Shown in pieces: positions 1-9,423 of a stretch of DNA of 64,000 nt. The stretch's first letter is position 1. Every line of letters begins with the position of its first letter. Below the pieces are notes generated by a model. That model was not told where the DNA came from and searched no databases. It saw nothing but the letters and a program-made list of their open reading frames with translations. Origin of the DNA: Methyloglobulus sp. (GTDB lineage Bacteria > Pseudomonadota > Gammaproteobacteria > Methylococcales > Methylomonadaceae); contig JABFQX010000002.1 of assembly GCA_013141505.1 (NCBI GenBank), positions 1-64,000 on the forward strand. Reading direction: 5' to 3'. The translations under genes were made by a program, and so were the position numbers.

Positions 1-123
1 CTTTTGCCGGATCAAACAGTTCCGGCGGATTGCGACGAGGTATGAAAAGCTGGCTTCACGCTATTCCGCTTTTGTCGCCTTGGCCGCCAGCTTTATATGG
101 CTGGTTTAATTGTCAACAGACCC
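1..123 (+). mobile_element. Right end of an IS5-family insertion sequence (transposase C-terminus, cut by window edge)
   Basis: Reading from base 2, an open frame runs into the window and stops at 107-109. It encodes a C-terminus containing FRRIATRYEKLASRYSAF and ending in IWLV. RR(I/V)ATRYEK...F followed by a terminal IWL is the usual end of IS5-family DDE transposases. Just past the stop, tgtcaacagaccc (111-123) resembles an IS terminal inverted repeat, so the element probably ends here, about 20 bases from the trpG stop. The N-terminus and left end lie outside the window, so intactness and target duplication cannot be judged. Confidence 0.7.
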
Positions 124-144
124 TAGTTAGCCAAAAATAAACCA

Positions 145-735
145 TCACCGCTCCAAAAAATTCCTAAGCAAATCATGCCCATGCTCAGTCAAAATCGATT
201 CGGGGTGGAACTGTACGCCTTCTATATCCAGAGCTTTATGCCTTACCCCCATGATCTCGTCGATATTGCCTTGCTCATCTTGCGTCCAGGCGGTGATTTC
301 CAGGCAATCGGGTAGGGTTGCCTGTTCGATGACCAGGGAATGATAACGTGTTGCCGTGAACGGGTTGCTTAGCCCTTTAAATACACCCGTGTCATGGTGG
401 TAAACCTGGGAAGTCTTGCCGTGCATAATGCTTTTGGCATGGATAATGTTGCCGCCGAAGGCATAGCCGATGCTTTGGTGTCCCAGGCACACGCCCAAAA
501 TGGGAGTGTGTCCGGCGAATTTTTCGATTGCCGCCACGGAAATACCTGCTTCTTTCGGTGTACAGGGGCCGGGGGAAATCACGATTTTATCGGGTGTTAA
601 TGCGGCAATGTCTTCAACACTTACTTGATCGTTTCTTACTACCGAAACATTTGCGCCTAACTCGCCAAAATATTGCACGAGGTTGTAGGTAAATGAATCG
701 TAATTGTCGATCATTACTACGTTGACTGCGCTCAT
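145..735 (-). CDS. trpG: Anthranilate synthase component II (glutamine amidotransferase)
   Basis: This 196-residue class I glutamine amidotransferase supplies ammonia from glutamine to TrpE for anthranilate synthesis, the first committed step of tryptophan biosynthesis. The N-terminus ([17 protein letters not shown]) is characteristic of TrpG/PabA. The nucleophile elbow GVCLGHQ gives the catalytic Cys, and the His/Glu pair lies in GVQFHPES. Length is normal. Its start overlaps the trpE stop by four bases, so the two are translationally coupled. TrpG and PabA are hard to tell apart by sequence, and in many bacteria one protein serves both. Adjacency to trpE favours TrpG, possibly with dual function. 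Confidence 0.95.
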   Translation of the reverse strand: MSAVNVVMIDNYDSFTYNLVQYFGELGANVSVVRNDQVSVEDIAALTPDKIVISPGPCTPKEAGISVAAIEKFAGHTPILGVCLGHQSIGYAFGGNIIHAKSIMHGKTSQVYHHDTGVFKGLSNPFTATRYHSLVIEQATLPDCLEITAWTQDEQGNIDEIMGVRHKALDIEGVQFHPESILTEHGHDLLRNFLER

Positions 736-2228
736 GCTTGGACTCCTTGTTGTTCACTATCAAGCCCGGCTTCCGCCATGCTGACAGCGCGGAACACGGC
801 ACGGCCTTTGTTCATGGTTTCATCCCATTCACTTTGGGGGATGGAATCGTACACGATGCCCGCTCCTGCTTGAATATGTAGCATATTGTCCTTAATAACG
901 GCAGTCCTGATCGCTATCGCGGTATCAAGGTTGCCCGACCATGAAATATAGCCAACCGCACCGGAATAGACTCCACGCTTGACGGGTTCGAGTTCATTGA
1001 TGATTTCCATCGCGCGTATTTTAGGTGCGCCGCTGACAGTTCCTGCCGGAAAAGTCGCCGCCAACACATCAAAGGCATTGTTGCCAGATTGCAATTGCCC
1101 CGTGACATTGGACACGATGTGCATAACGTGGGAATAGCGCTCGACGATCATCTTGTCGGTCAACTCCACCGTGCCTATTTCAGCTACCCGTCCGGTATCG
1201 TTACGCCCCAGGTCGATCAGCATAAGATGTTCCGCAAGCTCTTTGGGATCAGCCAGCAGTTCACGCTCCAGTTCCAGGTCGTGTTCCGGCGTAGCCCCAC
1301 GTTTGCGTGTGCCTGCGATGGGACGCACGGTGATGAGATCATCTTCTAACCTGACCAGTATCTCCGGTGACGAACCGACGATATGGAAGTCTTCCAGGTT
1401 TAAATAGAACATATACGGCGAGGGATTCAAACAACGTAAGGCGCGGTATAAATCCAGCGGCGGCGCACTATAAGGGATGGACATGCGCTGGGATAACACC
1501 ACCTGCATAATGTCGCCATCAGTGATGTAATCCTTAGCTTTTAGCACCGCATTTTTATAGCCATCTTCCGTAAAACCGGACATAAAATCCGATTCCCGTA
1601 CGTATGTGGGATTGGTGTGCTTGGCTGGTTCTGCTTTCATCTCACGCAACTTTGTTGCCAGATTGTTCAAGCGTGTTACGGCAAGATTGTAAGCGTTGTC
1701 ATCCTCTGGATTAGCATGGGTAAGCAATAGCATTTTGCCGGACAGGTTGTCGAACACCAGGATTTCTTCCGACACCATCAGCAAAATATCGGGGCAACCT
1801 AAAGGATCAGGCTTATCGGCACGTAAACGCGGTTCGATATAAGCAACGGTTTCATAGCCGAAATAACCGACCAAACCACCACTAAAGCGCGGCAATTCTT
1901 CAATGTCCGGCACTTTATAGCGATCTTTGAAGGCTTCAATCCAGTTTAAAGGATTATCGTGGCTTACGCTTTCAAGCACCTCACCGTCTTTTTCCAGACG
2001 GATTTCATTACCGTTTACCTTAACCAAAGTCTTACAAGGTAAGCCAATAATCGAATATCTACCCCATTGTTCGCCGCCATGCACCGATTCAAACAGATAA
2101 GAATACGAGCCATCGGCCAATTTTAGGTACGCGCTTAGGGGCGTATCTAAATCAGCCAGGACTTCTCGGCAGATGGGGATACGGTTATAACCCTGCCTGG
2201 CATAGGTGTTGAATTGTTCTGGGGTCAT
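732..2228 (-). CDS. trpE: Anthranilate synthase component I
   Basis: TrpE (498 aa) converts chorismate plus ammonia to anthranilate. The N-terminal domain carries an LLES-like feedback segment ([18 protein letters not shown]), typical of tryptophan-inhibited enzymes. The C-terminal chorismate-binding domain has [19 protein letters not shown], the HIVSNV region, and [18 protein letters not shown]. Length is normal for the free-standing subunit. It starts 25 bases after the stop of the nuclease-like gene and overlaps trpG by ATGA, so it lies in the rpe-...-trpE-trpG operon. No leader peptide with tandem Trp codons is visible in the 25-base gap. Confidence 0.97.
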   Translation of the reverse strand: MTPEQFNTYARQGYNRIPICREVLADLDTPLSAYLKLADGSYSYLFESVHGGEQWGRYSIIGLPCKTLVKVNGNEIRLEKDGEVLESVSHDNPLNWIEAFKDRYKVPDIEELPRFSGGLVGYFGYETVAYIEPRLRADKPDPLGCPDILLMVSEEILVFDNLSGKMLLLTHANPEDDNAYNLAVTRLNNLATKLREMKAEPAKHTNPTYVRESDFMSGFTEDGYKNAVLKAKDYITDGDIMQVVLSQRMSIPYSAPPLDLYRALRCLNPSPYMFYLNLEDFHIVGSSPEILVRLEDDLITVRPIAGTRKRGATPEHDLELERELLADPKELAEHLMLIDLGRNDTGRVAEIGTVELTDKMIVERYSHVMHIVSNVTGQLQSGNNAFDVLAATFPAGTVSGAPKIRAMEIINELEPVKRGVYSGAVGYISWSGNLDTAIAIRTAVIKDNMLHIQAGAGIVYDSIPQSEWDETMNKGRAVFRAVSMAEAGLDSEQQGVQA

Positions 2229-2253
2229 GAATGTTTATGCGAAAGGGAAAAAA

Positions 2254-3273
2254 CTAATTATTAACTTTTATTATTTCAGTGACTTCAAGTCCAATACTTC
2301 TAGCTTGTTTAATGAATTCTTCCATATTTCCCACACCCCATTGGTTCGATATTGCATGTTGTGATCCATCAGGTAAAGAAACAATTTCATTTTCTGCTAA
2401 AAAATGACGTGGAATATTTGTTCGCTGAAAGATTTCTTTTGCCTCAATTAAAGAGGTAAATATCTTGACAGTTATATTCCCTTGGGGAAAAGCCGCTGAT
2501 AGTTCAGATAGCGCATTTGGTTTATTATCTTTTATCCATTGATGTATCACAGCCAGAACCAATTTTCTTTTGTTATACTGCGTACCCATAAATATATAAC
2601 GGGTAAAGTCTCTTTGCGACTCACGCGCTTCGCGCCTTTCTTCAGACTGCTGCCTAATTTTAATTTGGTAACTTTCAACTTCCGGCAATGGAATAATTTG
2701 TTGAACATCTATAAATACTTGGTTCTCATATTTGTAAGGAATAATACGAACACATCTAATACTTACATTTCTTTCATTTAGCCACATAACTGAAGTAGTC
2801 AACTCTTTTGAAAAATTAGATGAGACAAGGATTATATGGACATCCAAAGCAAAATTTTCTTCCTGAGGCTCTTCCCAGTTTAGAAAATCCAAAAGGCTAT
2901 TTCTTGCATTTAGCTCATTTTCTATCGACACCAAGTATTTTTGGTAAATTTCAATTGCACGACTAAATGTTAGCGTAGAGACCATTGCAGCATAACGTAA
3001 TGCTTGCAATTCCATATAATCTCCAGTTTCATTACGTTTTAATTCAATTACCACGAGATTTGCTTGTTTATCGATAGCAAGTAAATCAATCCGACGTAAT
3101 GAGCCGGACCATTCGGAAAACTCTTCAGATATAACAAGACAATCGGGAGAAACAATGTCAATTTGACGTTTAAGGGCTGCCTGTATATGTTGTCGTTCTA
3201 GCAAACCCTCACCGCCAAATGTTGTCGTTCCAATTTTTTCAAATTGGTTATTTTTGAAACTATAAATTGCCAT
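2254..3273 (-). CDS. PD-(D/E)XK nuclease-like protein (NucS/DUF91-like) of unknown role
   Basis: This 339-residue protein was not recognised as a named gene. The N-terminal third has a PD-(D/E)XK-type core: RRIDLLAID (Asp ~63) followed by LVVIELKR (Glu ~77, Lys ~79), then a Q-x(3)-Y-like helix (ELQALRYAA). This is the arrangement of NucS/DUF91 and related endonucleases. The middle is charged. The C-terminal part ends in a segment around LPDGSQHAISNQWGVGNMEEF that looks like a separate small domain. It lies 17 bases after rpe and 25 before trpE on the same strand, so it is almost certainly co-transcribed. It looks more A+T-rich than its neighbours and sits where gph is commonly found between rpe and trpE, which suggests acquisition. 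The substrate is unknown; a defence or repair role is only inferred. Confidence 0.75.
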   Translation of the reverse strand: MAIYSFKNNQFEKIGTTTFGGEGLLERQHIQAALKRQIDIVSPDCLVISEEFSEWSGSLRRIDLLAIDKQANLVVIELKRNETGDYMELQALRYAAMVSTLTFSRAIEIYQKYLVSIENELNARNSLLDFLNWEEPQEENFALDVHIILVSSNFSKELTTSVMWLNERNVSIRCVRIIPYKYENQVFIDVQQIIPLPEVESYQIKIRQQSEERREARESQRDFTRYIFMGTQYNKRKLVLAVIHQWIKDNKPNALSELSAAFPQGNITVKIFTSLIEAKEIFQRTNIPRHFLAENEIVSLPDGSQHAISNQWGVGNMEEFIKQARSIGLEVTEIIKVNN

Positions 3274-3290
3274 ATAACTTTAATTGTACA

Positions 3291-3962
3291 TTAACCAACC
3301 TTCGCCATCTCAGCCCGCATCTCATCAATAATCGCTTTGTAATTTGGTTTACCAAAAATCGCAGAACCCGCTACGAAAGTATCCGCTCCCGCTGCTTTAA
3401 TTGCGCCGATATTAGCACCGTTAACACCACCGTCGATTTCCAGGCGGATGTTAAAACCGCTCTCATCAATGCGTTTTCTGACTTCGCGCAATTTACCTAA
3501 AGCCGATGGCAGGAAGGATTGTCCGCCGAAACCAGGGTTGACCGACATCAACAAAATCATGTCCAGCTTATCCATCACATAATCCAAATGGCTTAAGGGC
3601 GTGCCAGGGTTGAACACCAAACCAGCCTTACAGCCGTTGTCTTTAATCAATTGCAAAGTGCGGTCGATATGCACAGAACCTTCTGGATGGAAGGTGATGA
3701 TGGAAGCACCCGCCTTGGCGAAATCTGGGATTATGCGGTCTACCGGCTCAACCATCAGATGCACGTCGATAGGCGCGGTAACGCCATGTTTACGCAAGGC
3801 TTCGCAAACCAGTGGGCCGATGGTCAGGTTAGGCACAAAATGGTTGTCCATCACATCAAAATGCACAACGTCCGCGCCAGCGGCCAATACGTTATCGACT
3901 TCCTCGCCCAATTTGGCAAAGTTAGCAGACAGGATGGAAGGTGCAATCCAGTTTTCGTTCAT
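3291..3962 (-). CDS. rpe: Ribulose-phosphate 3-epimerase
   Basis: Rpe (223 aa) interconverts D-ribulose 5-phosphate and D-xylulose 5-phosphate in the pentose phosphate or ribulose monophosphate pathways. The TIM-barrel signatures are clear: [15 protein letters not shown] at the N-terminus, [14 protein letters not shown] with metal-binding His/Asp, [21 protein letters not shown], and EIDGGVN near the C-terminus with the catalytic Asp. Length matches the family. It is the first gene of the minus-strand operon leading to trpEG, and AGGATCG stands a few bases before the ATG as a ribosome binding site. The divergent FAH-family gene lies about 100 bases away, so the shared gap 3963-4064 must hold promoters in both directions. 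Confidence 0.97.
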   Translation of the reverse strand: MNENWIAPSILSANFAKLGEEVDNVLAAGADVVHFDVMDNHFVPNLTIGPLVCEALRKHGVTAPIDVHLMVEPVDRIIPDFAKAGASIITFHPEGSVHIDRTLQLIKDNGCKAGLVFNPGTPLSHLDYVMDKLDMILLMSVNPGFGGQSFLPSALGKLREVRKRIDESGFNIRLEIDGGVNGANIGAIKAAGADTFVAGSAIFGKPNYKAIIDEMRAEMAKVG

Positions 3963-4064
3963 TTTTTCGATCCTCTAGGTTAAATATGGCGATTATATCT
4001 TTTTTTTGGCGTTTCATCTTCGTTATACAATAGCTGAACTAAAAATTGCACAAGGCATATTCTT

Positions 4065-4922
4065 ATGAAGCTGGTCTCTTTTACCCATAACAATTATTCC
4101 CGTTTTGGCGCAGTGGTCGATGACGAGGTTGTCGATGGCGTTGGCGAAATGAATATTCCAGAGGCAATGATTAATTTTATCTCGGCTGGGGAACCCGCAT
4201 TGCAAGCCATGTATAAACGCATTACTAGCGGAAACCACCGGATTCCTTTAGCAGAAGTCAAATTACAAGCCCCAATACCCAGGCCAGGAAAATACCTAGC
4301 TATCAGCCTTAACTATGCCGATCATATCGCCGAAACCGGACGTGACAGGCCGGAATTCCCCAGCTTTTTTACCAAACAAAGTACGTGTGTGATTGGTAAC
4401 GGCGATGCCATTCACTTGCCAAAAGTATCCGATAAACTGGATTATGAAGGTGAATTGGCGTTTGTCATCGGCAAACGCTGCCGTCATGTACCAGTCGATG
4501 AGGCTTATAAGGTGATTGCTGGCTACACGATTGCCAATGATGTTTCAGTACGCGACTGGCAGTTCCGCTCACCCACGTTCACTGTCGGAAAATCATTCGA
4601 TACTTGTGGCCCGCTAGGTCCCTGGATTGTCACTAAAGACGAAATCGCCGATCCGCATAACCTCAACCTCAAAACCTGGGTGGATGATGAGTTGCGGCAA
4701 GATTCCAACACTAAACACATGCTGTTCAATTGCTACGAAATGATCGCTTATCTGTCGCAAGCCATGACTTTAGAGCCGGGCGATGTCATCAGCACTGGCA
4801 CACCCAGTGGGGTAGGCGTGAAGATGGAGCCGCGCGGCTACTTGAAACCGGGGCAAACGGTCAGCGTGGAAATTGAAGGGATTGGCAAATTAACCAATTT
4901 TGTTATTGATGAACCTGTCTGA
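4065..4922 (+). CDS. Fumarylacetoacetate hydrolase (FAH) family protein
   Basis: This 285-residue member of the FAH superfamily contains metal-dependent C-C bond hydrolases, isomerases and decarboxylases acting on beta-diketo acids. The C-terminal catalytic domain shows DYEGELAFVIGKRC with metal-ligand glutamates, YTIANDVSVRDWQ, KSFDTCGPLGPW and GDVISTGTPSGVG, all hallmark blocks. A short N-terminal domain precedes them. The family includes 5-oxopent-3-ene-1,2,5-tricarboxylate decarboxylase, acylpyruvases and oxaloacetate tautomerases, and the sequence does not say which. No catabolic genes flank it, so a housekeeping acylpyruvase or oxaloacetate tautomerase role is as likely as an aromatic-degradation role. 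Confidence 0.88.
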   Translation: MKLVSFTHNNYSRFGAVVDDEVVDGVGEMNIPEAMINFISAGEPALQAMYKRITSGNHRIPLAEVKLQAPIPRPGKYLAISLNYADHIAETGRDRPEFPSFFTKQSTCVIGNGDAIHLPKVSDKLDYEGELAFVIGKRCRHVPVDEAYKVIAGYTIANDVSVRDWQFRSPTFTVGKSFDTCGPLGPWIVTKDEIADPHNLNLKTWVDDELRQDSNTKHMLFNCYEMIAYLSQAMTLEPGDVISTGTPSGVGVKMEPRGYLKPGQTVSVEIEGIGKLTNFVIDEPV

Positions 4923-5002
4923 ATATAAATGCAAATAATCATTCAAATTGAGGGCTTTTCATAACTGTACAGGTCAATGCCGCGATAAATATTGAACGGT
5001 TT

Positions 5003-6583
5003 TTATGCTTTAGCCACATTAACCGCATTTTTGGGCGCGGGTGACTTTTCCGGTGCGGTATTCACCGGATTTTTTGGGGCATGGAAGTTGACTGTCACTT
5101 TCAAGCCGCCAAATTGTGATTTACCCAAAGTCAATTCAGCGGCATACATGGAGGCGATTCTTTCGACAATTGAAAAACCCAAGCCGCTGCCTTGGGCGAC
5201 ATTTGCCGTTTCTACGCAGCGATGAAACCGTTTCAGCGATTTTTCGTATTGGTCTTCTGGGATACCGGGACCTGAATCTTCCACCCTGAATTGCAATTGT
5301 TTTTCCTTGCCTTCCAGATAAATCATGACGTTGCCGTTGGCAGGGGTATATTTAATAGCGTTATCAATGACGTTTCTGACCAAAATAGTGATCAATTGCG
5401 TATTTGCTAAAATAGGTACGGCGTCGCTTTCTTCAAACACCAGTTGAATATTTTTTTTGTGAGCAGCAGGTTCAAGTTCGGCAATCACTTGAATGACCTC
5501 ACGGTTCATAACCGTGACTTCCCTCACCAGATATTCTTTGCCTGATTCAATTCGGGAAAATGTCAATAATTGCTGAACCATGTAAGTCATTCTGTGAACA
5601 GCTTGGGATATCCGCAACAATGCCTGTTTACGTACGGCATCATCCGTTGTCCGTAATGCCACCTGCGCCTGAGTTAATAGCCCTGCCAGTGGGGTACGCA
5701 GCTCATGCGAAGCATCTGCGGTAAAGCGGCGCTCATGTTCTAAAGCCTGCTCAAGCTGAACGAACAAGTTATTGATTTCATTAACAACAGGCACAACTTC
5801 AGAAGGCATTTTTTTAGCTGACAAGGGCTTAAGAAAACTGGCTTCACGCTTAGATAGCGCACGCTCCAGCCTATTAATCGGCCTTAATGTATAGCCAACG
5901 ATAAACCAGATAACAATACCTAATAATGGTAATCCGGCTACCGACTGAATAACCAGTTGATTGGATATTTTATCGGTCAACTCTTTACGTATCTCGTCTT
6001 TTTGGCCGACATGGATGACATTATCGCCAGATGAAATAGTAAAAACATGCCACTTTTGATCATCTATTGTTTTTTCATTCTGGCCTTCCTTAACTGAAAA
6101 GGCGAATTTAGGCGCGCTTTCCGAGCGTAACAATAAGTTACCTTTGGACCAGACCTGAAAAGCGATTTTTTCTTTGTATTTATGATTCCAGGTGGTGGTT
6201 TTTAGTATGTTTTCAAACTCAGACCATAAAGGGTCTTCCTTCTGAACTTCGCTACCTAAAGCGGGGAGTTTTGAAGAGTTTAATAATAATCCCGCATTTT
6301 CAGATTTGAGCTGAAAAGCAATCTTTCTGTCAGTTCCCTGACCGGTAGGATCGGTTTGGACAACCCTCAACCGTTCCGCCAAATCGCTATCTGGCGGCAA
6401 ACCGTCCAAAAAGGCGACCAGCACTTCACCCGATTGTTTGAGTTCAGCATTAAAAATTTCATTGACTTGATGCCGGGTCGCACGATAGTTGAAGTAGGCA
6501 GTAATACCCCAAATCAGCATGGATGTTGGCAACAAGGTTACCAACAACAGTTGGCGCAGTGAGTAATTCCGGGAAAACTTCAT
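5003..6583 (-). CDS. Sensor histidine kinase, QseC/PmrB-like
   Basis: This 526-residue inner-membrane histidine kinase has TM1 at about residues 11-30, a periplasmic domain of about 180 residues and TM2 at about 211-231. A short linker leads to the dimerisation/phosphoacceptor helix FTADASHELRTPLAG (His ~293). The ATP-binding domain has an N box (NVIDNAIKYTP), a G1 box (VEDSGPGIPEDQ) and a G2 box (GSGLGFSIV). The N-terminal layout matches the QseC/PmrB type of OmpR-family partners. A proline/alanine-rich tail of about 25 residues (PKNPVNTAPEKSPAP) follows the kinase domain and is unusual. It overlaps the response regulator stop by four bases, so the pair is one operon. The signal is unknown. 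Confidence 0.93.
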   Translation of the reverse strand: MKFSRNYSLRQLLLVTLLPTSMLIWGITAYFNYRATRHQVNEIFNAELKQSGEVLVAFLDGLPPDSDLAERLRVVQTDPTGQGTDRKIAFQLKSENAGLLLNSSKLPALGSEVQKEDPLWSEFENILKTTTWNHKYKEKIAFQVWSKGNLLLRSESAPKFAFSVKEGQNEKTIDDQKWHVFTISSGDNVIHVGQKDEIRKELTDKISNQLVIQSVAGLPLLGIVIWFIVGYTLRPINRLERALSKREASFLKPLSAKKMPSEVVPVVNEINNLFVQLEQALEHERRFTADASHELRTPLAGLLTQAQVALRTTDDAVRKQALLRISQAVHRMTYMVQQLLTFSRIESGKEYLVREVTVMNREVIQVIAELEPAAHKKNIQLVFEESDAVPILANTQLITILVRNVIDNAIKYTPANGNVMIYLEGKEKQLQFRVEDSGPGIPEDQYEKSLKRFHRCVETANVAQGSGLGFSIVERIASMYAAELTLGKSQFGGLKVTVNFHAPKNPVNTAPEKSPAPKNAVNVAKA

Positions 6584-7260
6584 TCTTCTTCATCTGATTC
6601 AGTATCTGAATCAATAATGTAACCTACACCCCGCACGGTACGGATAATTGCAGAGTCCAGTTTTTTCCTCAGATAGTGAATATGAACTTCAACAGTGTTG
6701 CTTTCAATGTCAGAACTCCATGAATACAGGCTTTCTTCCAGCCTTGCCCTCGATACCACACGACCCAGATTGCTCATCAAAAAACTGAGAATGTCGAATT
6801 CTTTTTGTGACAACTCAACTTTCTCGCCGTTGAATGTCACCTGATGCGAAGCCGGATCCAGGACGATGCCTTTGTGCTCAATCGTTGGCGTACTTCTGCC
6901 TTCGTTGCGTCGCGCCAGTGCCCGCAGCCGCGCGCACACCTCATCCAGCTCGAAAGGCTTGATGACAAAATCATCCGCGCCACTGTCCAAACCTTCTACC
7001 CGATCAGGAACGGTATCCCTTGCAGTGAGTACCAGCACCGGCGTTTCATCCTTACGCGCCCGTAACTCACGCAAGATGGACATGCCGTCCATATCAGGCA
7101 AATTGAGATCCAGGACGACCAGTTCGTAGCAATTCATTTTAAGGGCTTCATCAGCCAATTTGCCGTTGGTCAACCAGTCTACGGCGTAACCTTCCATTTG
7201 TAACCCGGCAACCAGGCCGTCGCCTAATATTTCATCATCTTCTACCAATAACAGTCGCAT
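6580..7260 (-). CDS. OmpR-family response regulator, QseB/PmrA-like
   Basis: This two-component response regulator has a receiver domain with acidic pocket VEDDE, phosphoacceptor Asp 51 in VVLDLNLPDMDG, conserved Thr (VLTARDT) and Lys (VIKPF). A C-terminal winged-helix DNA-binding domain follows, ending near TVRGVGYIID. The ORF track opens at 7281, but the family always begins at MRLLLVEDDE, so the ATG at 7260 (226 aa) is preferred over the longer form. A Glu/Asp-rich tail closes the protein. The kinase gene follows with a four-base overlap. The 170-base gap to divergent hemW holds ctaactttgggttag, a small inverted repeat that could be an operator, though this is only a guess. Confidence 0.94.
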   Translation of the reverse strand: MRLLLVEDDEILGDGLVAGLQMEGYAVDWLTNGKLADEALKMNCYELVVLDLNLPDMDGMSILRELRARKDETPVLVLTARDTVPDRVEGLDSGADDFVIKPFELDEVCARLRALARRNEGRSTPTIEHKGIVLDPASHQVTFNGEKVELSQKEFDILSFLMSNLGRVVSRARLEESLYSWSSDIESNTVEVHIHYLRKKLDSAIIRTVRGVGYIIDSDTESDEEE

Positions 7261-7430
7261 GTGGCTCCATTTAAATGTCAATATTTATGAATAACCGCTA
7301 ACCAGCAATAAGTTTAGTTAATTTCCTGAAAAAACAGTCCAAAATCATTCTAACTTTGGGTTAGTTATTCTGATGAACGATGTTAATGCTAAACTGCGGT
7401 TTATTATGAATAGCATATCTTAAAACTCGC

Positions 7431-8564
7431 TTGCCTCCACTTAGTCTATACGTCCATATACCCTGGTGCATTAAAAAATGTCCATATTGTGATTTTAACT
7501 CACATGGGCTAAAAGCAGAGTTGCCAGAAACTGCCTACATTGATGCGTTGCTCAATGATTTGGATGCAGACCTGGAACGCTATGCTATCAATCGTCGAAT
7601 AGAAACCATTTTTATCGGCGGAGGCACTCCCAGCCTGTTTTCGCCTGAATCTTTGGTTCGTTTGCTCGAAGGCATTCGGCATCGTGCAATACTGGCAAAA
7701 GATCTGGAAATCACTCTCGAAGCCAACCCTGGCACGTTTGAAAGCAGTAAGTTTGCAGAGTTCAAATCTATTGGCATAAATCGCTTGTCAATAGGCATAC
7801 AAAGTTTTCACGACGACTTGTTAACCAAATTGGGACGTGTACATAACAGCGGCGAAGCGATTAAGGCCGTAGAAATCGCCCATCAAGCCGGATTTGATAA
7901 CTTCAATTTAGATTTAATGTTCGGCTTGCCCGGCGCAAAGTCCGGCGACAGCGAAACCGATATCCAAACCGCCATCCAGCTTAAACCAACGCATATCTCT
8001 TATTATCAGCTAACCCTGGAGCCGAATACCTTATTTCATAAATACCCACCGAAATTACCCGATGATGAAACGGTCTTTACCACGCAACTTAATTGTCAGG
8101 GATTACTGGCCAATGCCGGATATCAGCAATATGAAATCTCGGCCTACAGCCAGCCAAAACGCGAATGTAAACATAATGTTAACTACTGGCAATTTGGCGA
8201 TTACGTGGGCATTGGTGCGGGCGCACACGGCAAAATCAGCATGGAAGTACCGAATCGCATTTTGCGACCCTTCAAAACTAAAAGCCCGGAGCTTTACCTA
8301 CAAAATCCGTTTGCAAACGGTGGTGAACAGGAAATTGACCTTCAAGAACTGCCTCTGGAATATCTGATGAATCAACTAAGGCTAAGACGGGGGTTTACCA
8401 TTCACGACTATCAAGCAAAGACAGGTCTTGACCCAAGCACGCTTGAACCGGGTTTAACGATGTGCCTAAATCAAGATCTAATTGAATTGACGGGCAATCA
8501 TTACCGATGCACAGAAAAAGGCTGGAATTTTTTGGATACGGTTTTGCAAAGTTTTTTGGTTTGA
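7431..8564 (+). CDS. hemW: Radical SAM heme chaperone HemW (formerly annotated as coproporphyrinogen III oxidase-like)
   Basis: This 377-residue radical SAM protein has the motif HIPWCIKKCPYCDFNSH (Cys 13, 17 and 20 binding the 4Fe-4S cluster), the IFIGGGTPS glycine motif, SIGIQSF and the HemW-specific HNVNYW. HemW proteins bind heme and hand it to respiratory enzymes; they lack true HemN residues. The conserved N-terminus forces a TTG start at 7431, and no good Shine-Dalgarno stands before it, so expression may be weak. It is divergent from the two-component operon. In many proteobacteria hemW sits beside rdgB, but that neighbour is absent here. Confidence 0.93.
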   Translation: MPPLSLYVHIPWCIKKCPYCDFNSHGLKAELPETAYIDALLNDLDADLERYAINRRIETIFIGGGTPSLFSPESLVRLLEGIRHRAILAKDLEITLEANPGTFESSKFAEFKSIGINRLSIGIQSFHDDLLTKLGRVHNSGEAIKAVEIAHQAGFDNFNLDLMFGLPGAKSGDSETDIQTAIQLKPTHISYYQLTLEPNTLFHKYPPKLPDDETVFTTQLNCQGLLANAGYQQYEISAYSQPKRECKHNVNYWQFGDYVGIGAGAHGKISMEVPNRILRPFKTKSPELYLQNPFANGGEQEIDLQELPLEYLMNQLRLRRGFTIHDYQAKTGLDPSTLEPGLTMCLNQDLIELTGNHYRCTEKGWNFLDTVLQSFLV

Positions 8565-8825
8565 AACGGCAATGATCAATATCAATTAACGCCAAGTCTC
8601 CAAATAATAACCAAAAATACTTAACCCTGTGTGTTTCGGAGCGAGAAACTTTTTCCTAAAAAAATTGTTTAACCCCTTAAGTTTAAAAATGTTATCAATA
8701 GGGAAATACACCGTATGGCTTTTAGATTGCCTCGTTAATAGAGAAGTTACGCCATGCCTACAGGACTGTCATTAGAAACGGGAAATACTATCGGTCGTCT
8801 TTTTAAAATTGGAGGTGTAAATAGC

Positions 8826-9407
8826 GTGGCAAAGATTCCTTGGCTTGCTAACAAAAACAAAATTGAACAAACCGCTGATGGCTTACGGATCACCATCCCC
8901 TCGACAAGCCATTTCATCGTAGACATATTCTTATTCTTTTGGCTGCTAATGTGGGTTTGCTGTGGGTTTGTGGCATTGGGAATGTTGGTATTTGGGATAA
9001 TTGAGGTTATGGCGGGCAACCCAAACTTTGTTTTCCTTAAATCCTCTTTATTGGGTTTGCTTGCCTTAATATTTACGCTTGCATGGCTAGGCTTCTGGGC
9101 GATAGCCGGAATGTCTGTCGCCAAGAGCTGGCTTTGGAGCCTGATAGGCAAAGAGATTATCGTTATATCAGCCAATGAACTAAAGCATATCGAGTCTGTG
9201 ATTGTTAAAAAGCACAGCAAGGAATACGCGTTATCGGAGGTTAAAAATTTGCGGGTGTTAACGATGCCAAATCCAAGGTTCCCTTGCGAATTGGCAACTA
9301 TTGCTTTCGATTACGGTTATAGTTCGCCCAAATTTGGCGGCGATTTAACGCAAGCCGAAGCCCACGTTATTGTTGCCGCGATCAAGCAACAGTTTAGTTT
9401 CCTATAA
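8826..9407 (+). CDS. Membrane protein of unknown function, first of a tandem paralogous pair
   Basis: I do not recognise a family. The ORF track begins at 8754, but the GTG at 8826 follows ggaggtg at good spacing. From there the protein (193 aa) aligns end to end with its downstream paralogue (KIEQTADGLRITIP versus MIEQTVDSLRITIP), so GTG is the likely start. The N-terminal segment is polar, then come two hydrophobic segments (about residues 35-65 and 80-110), then a cytoplasmic C-terminal domain ending AEAHVIVAAIKQQF. This layout resembles small membrane proteins with a PH-like C-terminal domain, but that is only an impression. The paralogue begins 16 bases downstream. Confidence 0.8.
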   Translation: MAKIPWLANKNKIEQTADGLRITIPSTSHFIVDIFLFFWLLMWVCCGFVALGMLVFGIIEVMAGNPNFVFLKSSLLGLLALIFTLAWLGFWAIAGMSVAKSWLWSLIGKEIIVISANELKHIESVIVKKHSKEYALSEVKNLRVLTMPNPRFPCELATIAFDYGYSSPKFGGDLTQAEAHVIVAAIKQQFSFL

Positions 9408-9423
9408 ACCGGAGGTCTAAATT

